From Patescibacteria group bacterium (GTDB lineage Bacteria > Patescibacteriota > WWE3 > 2-01-FULL-39-13), in the NCBI GenBank assembly GCA_030916925.1, contig JAUPVU010000081.1:1-6387 (forward strand): a stretch of 6,387 nucleotides of DNA, read 5' to 3'. Each line of letters begins with the position of its first letter. Positions within the stretch are counted from its first letter, which is position 1. Below are positions 6,254 through 6,387 of the stretch, one piece after another. The notes below the pieces were generated by a model. It made no database searches. It was not told the DNA's origin and saw only the letters and a list, made by a program, of their open reading frames with translations. The position numbers and the translations under genes were made by a program.

Positions 6254-6259
6254 TAGAAT
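6254..6259 (+). promoter_or_regulatory. Predicted -10 box of tyrS
   Basis: TAGAAT ends 8 nt before the ATG at 6268, in the 21-bp gap after the glycoside hydrolase stop. The -35 is weak (CTGTCA at a short 15-nt spacing), so the call rests on similarity of layout to the other starts. There is no Shine-Dalgarno sequence. Confidence 0.35.
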
Positions 6260-6267
6260 TACACAAT

Positions 6268-6387
6268 ATGGAAAATAAACAATTATCCGTTGAAGAAAAG
6301 TTAAAGTTAATAAATAGTGTTGGCGAAGAAATCGTCACAATTGATGAGCTTAAAAAGCTACTTGAATCAAACAAACCTTTAATTGCA
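6268..6387 (+). CDS. tyrS: Tyrosyl-tRNA synthetase, N-terminal fragment (3' end outside window)
   Basis: The frame is open from the ATG at 6268 to the window edge, 40 codons. The peptide (MENKQLSVEEKLKLINSV, then GEEIVTIDELKKLLESNKPL) resembles the N-terminal helices of archaeal/eukaryal-type TyrRS, which run from a basic helix through EE(I/V)(V/I)TxxEL and a second helix into the Tyr-binding strand. That type is also found in some Patescibacteria. The enzyme charges tRNA-Tyr with tyrosine. The catalytic motifs (the HxGH-like signature and KMSKS) lie beyond the window, so the call rests on 40 residues. It begins with the same MENK as the upstream glycoside hydrolase, most likely by chance. 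Confidence 0.68.
   Translation, partial: MENKQLSVEEKLKLINSVGEEIVTIDELKKLLESNKPLIA

Noticed and set aside
1..6387. tRNA, rRNA, CRISPR array, insertion sequence or integration site
   Set aside because: No regularly spaced repeats, transposase or integrase motifs, long inverted ends or tRNA-like cloverleaf were seen by eye on either strand.

Overview
The window is AT-rich, gene-dense DNA under the standard bacterial code: two of the genes end in TGA and there is no sign of UGA recoding. It looks like a member of the Candidate Phyla Radiation (Patescibacteria), probably of the Microgenomates type. This is inferred from the protein style, an archaeal-looking tyrosyl-tRNA synthetase N-terminus, the small cell-surface proteins, and five gene starts with no Shine-Dalgarno sequence. 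I cannot confirm the taxon from sequence alone.

Layout, left to right. (1) 2-730 (+): the C-terminal ATPase part of MutS, open at the left edge. (2) 733-1461 (-): a membrane-anchored SIMPL (DUF541) protein that meets mutS tail to tail, 2 bp apart. (3) 1462-1556: a 95-bp divergent promoter region holding a 12-bp palindrome and a tandem repeat. (4) 1557-2816 (+): a Y-family translesion DNA polymerase of DinB/UmuC type, whose last codons lie inside a perfect 16-bp hairpin. (5) 2859-4787 (+): a full-length endonuclease-type MutL. (6) 4788-4956: a 169-bp gap with a hairpin and T-run that work as an intrinsic terminator only on the minus strand, suggesting a small antisense-direction RNA. (7) 4957-6246 (+): a membrane-anchored TIM-barrel glycoside hydrolase. 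(8) 6268-6387 (+): the start of tyrS, cut by the right edge.

The theme is DNA repair. MutS recognises mismatches, MutL nicks the error-bearing strand, and the Y-family polymerase bypasses lesions. The polymerase has a good sliding-clamp-binding peptide (QLDFF), and MutS and MutL have weaker candidates, which suggests all three act at the replication clamp. The SIMPL protein and the glycoside hydrolase are envelope proteins with no evident link to repair.

The most distinctive signal is regulatory. All five visible starts lack a Shine-Dalgarno sequence and instead have a -10-like box ending 5 to 9 nt before the ATG, as expected for leaderless mRNAs. The only strong Shine-Dalgarno-like string I noticed (AAGGAGG) is on the minus strand in the mutL/glycoside hydrolase gap, in the candidate small RNA. 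I see no insertion sequence, CRISPR array, tRNA, rRNA or clearly new multi-gene system here.
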